From assembly GCF_000003605.2 (NCBI RefSeq), contig NW_003116660.1:1-26157 (forward strand): DNA of 26,157 bases, written 5' to 3'. A program made the position numbers and the translations under genes. This document shows, piece by piece, positions 24,134 to 26,157 of the stretch (position 1 is the stretch's first letter; every line of letters starts with the position of its first letter). Origin of the DNA: Saccoglossus kowalevskii (Eukaryota; Hemichordata; Enteropneusta; Harrimaniidae). The notes under the pieces are model-generated. The model was given only the letters and a program-made list of their open reading frames with translations, was not told where the DNA came from and made no database searches.

Positions 24134-24495
24134 GAATGACATCAATTCTTGGTGATTGGTAAATGACATCAATTATTGGTGATTGGAGTATGGCATCAAT
24201 TCCTGGTGATTGGTGAATGACATCAATTCTTGGTGATTGGTATATGGCATCAATTCTTGGTGATTGGTGTATGGCATCAATTCCAGGTGATTGGAAATGA
24301 CATCAACTCTTGTTGATTGGTAAATGACATCAATTTCTCGTGGTTGGTGTATGACGTCAATTCCTGGTGATTGGTGTATGACATCAATTCCTGGTGGTTG
24401 GTGAATGACATCAATTCTTGGTGATTGGTGAATGACATCTATTCCTGGTGATTGGTGAATGACATCAATTCTTGGTGATTAGTGTATGGCGTCAA

Positions 24496-25332
24496 TTATT
24501 GGTGATTGGTAAATGACATCAATTCCTGGTGATTGGTGAATGACATCAATTCTTGGTGATTAGTGTATGGCGTCAATTCTTGGTGATTGTTAAATGACAT
24601 CAATTTCTCGTGGTCGGTGTATGACATCAATTCCTGATGGTTGGTGTATGACATCAATTCCTGGTGATTGGTGAATGACATCAATTCCTGGTAAGAGGTG
24701 TATGGCATCAATTCATGGTGATTGGTGAATGACATCAATTCCTGGTGATTGGTGTATGGCATCAATTCCTGGTGATTGGTGAATGACATCAATTCCTGGT
24801 GGTAGGTGTATGGCATCAATTCCTGGTGATTGGTGAATGACATCAATTCATGGTGGTAGGTGTATGACATCAATTCCTGGTGATTGGTGAATGACATCAA
24901 TTCCTGGTAAGAGGTGTATGGCATCAATTCATGGTGATTGGTGAATGACATCAATTCCTGGTGATTGGTGTATGGCATCAATTCTTGGTGATTGGTGAAT
25001 GAAATCAATTCTTGGTGATTGGTGTATGACATCAATTCCTGGTGATTGGTGAATGACATCAATTCCTGGTGATTAGTGTATGGCGTCAATTCCTGGTGAT
25101 TGGTGTATGGCATCAATTCTTGGTGATTGGTGAATGAAATCAATTCCTGGTGATTGGTGTATGGCATCAATTCATGGTGATTGGTGAATGACATCAATTC
25201 CTGGTGATTGGTGTATGGCATCAATTCTTGGTGATTGGTGTATGACATCAATTCCTGGTGATTGGTGAATGACATCAATTCCTGGTAAGAGGTGTATGAC
25301 ATCAATTCATGGTGATTGATGAATGACATCAA
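24496..25332 (-). other. Longest minus-strand open run (278 residues), not called a gene
   Basis: About 31 consecutive 27-base units stay in the main minus-strand frame, giving nine-residue repeats of the MSFTNHQEL and MPYTNHQEL type with several TSYQEL units. It has no signal peptide, no non-repeat head or tail, no recognisable domain, and its start codon is simply the TTG-ATG present in most units. It ends at a TAA from an ATTATT unit (24496). The other copies of the same module (1891-2376, 6804-7343, 10855-11394, 15062-15550) end earlier or differ in length. The open run is best explained by the unit being nine stop-free codons. Translation cannot be excluded but nothing supports it. Confidence 0.75.
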
Positions 25333-25473
25333 TTTTTTGTGATGGGGTATGACATCAATTCCTGGTGATTGGTGTATGAAATCAATTCCTGGTGATTGGT
25401 GAATGACATCATTTCTTTGTGATTGGTGAATGACATCAATTTCTCGTGGTTGCTGTATGACATCAATTCCTGG

Positions 25474-26157
25474 TGATTAGTGTATGGCGTCAATTCTTGG
25501 TGATTGGTGAATAACATCATTTTTTTGTGATTGGTGAATGACATCAATTCTTGGTGATTGGTGAATTACATCAATTTCTCGTGGTTGGTCTATGTCATCA
25601 ATTCTTGGTGATTGGTGAATGACATCAATTTCTCGTGGTTGGTGTATGACATCAATTCTTGGTGATTGATGATTGACATCAATTTTTTGTGATGGGGGTA
25701 TGACATCAATTCCTGGTGATTGGTGTATGACATCAATTCCTGGTGATTGGTGAAGGACATCAATTCTTGGTGATTGGCGAATGACATCAATTTCTCGTGG
25801 TTGGTGTATGACATCAATTCCTGGTGATTGGTTAATGACATATTTTCCGAGTGATTGGTGAATGACATAAAGTCTTGGTGATTGGTATATGTCATCAATT
25901 CCTGGTGATTGGTGAATGACATCAATTCTTGGTGATTGGTTAATGACGTCAATTTCTCGTGGTTGGTGTATGACATCAATTCCTGGTGATTGGTGAAGGA
26001 AATCAATTATTGGTGATTGGTGTATGGCATCAATTCCTGGTGATTGGTGAATGACATCAACTCTTGTTGATTGGTAAATGACATCAATTTCTCGTGGTTG
26101 GTGCATGACGTCAATTCCTGGTGATTGGTGTATGACATCTATTCTTGGTGATTTATG
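25474..26157. repeat. Higher-order repeat family B, copy 4 (cut by window end)
   Basis: It matches copy 3 at offset 2,671 and copy 2 at offset 4,748 over its visible length. Landmarks: GGTCTATGTC (25587), TTTTTTGTGATGGGGG (about 25681), ACATATTTTCCGAG (25838), GTGCATGACG (26101). It shares with copy 2, but not with copy 3, the GAATAACATCATTTTTTT unit (about 25510) and the GGCGAATGAC variant (about 25777), so copies 2 and 4 are closer to each other here than to the copy between them. Confidence 0.86.

Larger units (their letters stand above)
22803..25473. repeat. Higher-order repeat family B, copy 3 (about 2,671 bp)
   Basis: Landmarks: GGTCTATGTC (22916), G5 unit (about 23010), ACATATTTTCCGAG (23167), GTGCATGACG (23430). 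The copy is longer than its neighbours because the sequence from about 23.8 to 25.3 kb is not the usual family B tail. It consists of a local 81-base pattern (23810-24133), a stretch resembling 1350-1890, and a long SYQEL module (24496-25332). It returns to family B at the TTTTTTGTGATGGGG unit near 25330. This looks like insertion or conversion by sequence of the leading-segment type. Confidence 0.84.
1..26157. repeat. Tandem array of a 27-bp minisatellite unit filling the window
   Basis: The same 27-base period can be followed from the first to the last base without a spacer. The commonest unit is GACATCAATTCC followed by TGGTGATTGGTGAAT. Main variants: GAATGAC/GTATGAC/GTATGGC at the unit junction; ATTCC/ATTCT/ATTTCTCG in the middle; GTGATTGG/GTGGTTGG/GTAAGAGG near the end; and CATC/CGTC. 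Most units are exactly 27 bases. A minority are 25 or 26, for example those with GGTGTTGG instead of GGTGATTGG. The unit has an internal 7-base near-duplication (GGTGATT then GGTGAAT), which hints at an older, shorter repeat. No flanking unique DNA is present, so total array length and genomic location cannot be seen. A large eukaryotic minisatellite or satellite is the best reading; the species is not identifiable from the sequence. Confidence 0.97.

Noticed and set aside
757-25332. Dozens of minus-strand open frames with MSFTNHQEL repeats, as possible genes
   Set aside because: They start at an ATG or TTG that occurs in every unit, end at common variant stops, contain only the nine-residue repeat, and have no unique domain, signal peptide or flanking gene signal. 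The open frame follows from a 27-base stop-free unit.
1-26157. CRISPR array
   Set aside because: The repeats are directly adjacent with no unique spacers, and there are no cas genes.
1-26157. Iterons or a replication origin built from short direct repeats
   Set aside because: Origins of that kind have a handful of repeats next to an initiator gene and an AT-rich region. Here there are close to a thousand units and nothing else.
1-26157. Telomeric repeat
   Set aside because: Units are 27 bases with no TTAGGG-like hexamer or heptamer array. The TGAATG triplets are only three copies long.
1-26157. Transposable element or insertion sequence within the array
   Set aside because: I found no terminal inverted repeats, target-site duplication, transposase-like frame or break in the 27-base pattern.

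Overview
The whole 26,157-base window is one uninterrupted tandem array of a 27-base unit, roughly 965 to 970 units, with no unique sequence anywhere, including both ends. On the + strand the commonest unit is GACATCAATTCC followed directly by TGGTGATTGGTGAAT (about 41% GC). I see no protein-coding gene, tRNA, rRNA, CRISPR array, transposon or promoter that can be supported. An array of this length and form is most like a eukaryotic minisatellite or satellite block. That is inference: nothing in the sequence identifies the species, and a bacterial source is unlikely but not formally excluded.

The apparent coding capacity of the minus strand follows from arithmetic. The unit is nine codons long and two of its three minus-strand frames lack a stop. 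One frame reads MSFTNHQEL (variants MSYTNHQEL, MPYTNHQEL, TSYTNHEKL, MPYTSYQEL), the other IDVIHQSPG/R. ATG or TTG in every unit supplies endless false starts. Point variants making TAG or TAA, and units of 25 or 26 bases, break these frames repeatedly. The longest uninterrupted run is only 278 residues, about 3% of the array.

Above the 27-base level the array is built of multi-kilobase higher-order blocks. (1) 1-3286 is a mixed leading segment whose pieces recur elsewhere: 721-1317 at 17989-18585, 1350-1890 near 23.93-24.5 kb, 1891-2556 at 15062-15727, and 2560-3045 at 4312-4797. (2) 3287 to about 17545 holds four copies of a block of about 4 kb (family A), starting at 3287, 7742, 11686 and 15842; the last is truncated and switches into another module. 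(3) 17546-18732 is a transition zone containing the repeat of the leading segment. (4) 18733-26157 holds four copies of a different block of about 2.0-2.7 kb (family B), starting at 18733, 20726, 22803 and 25474; the last runs off the window.

The families are told apart by private variants: CCTAG against CCGAG after a shared ACATATTTT, and GTGTATGACG against GTGCATGACG. Within each family the copies are nearly identical but mosaic, with insertions or losses of whole groups of units. That is the pattern expected from unequal exchange or gene conversion. The most interesting content is this two-level architecture and its recombination junctions; I found no evidence for a new functional system.
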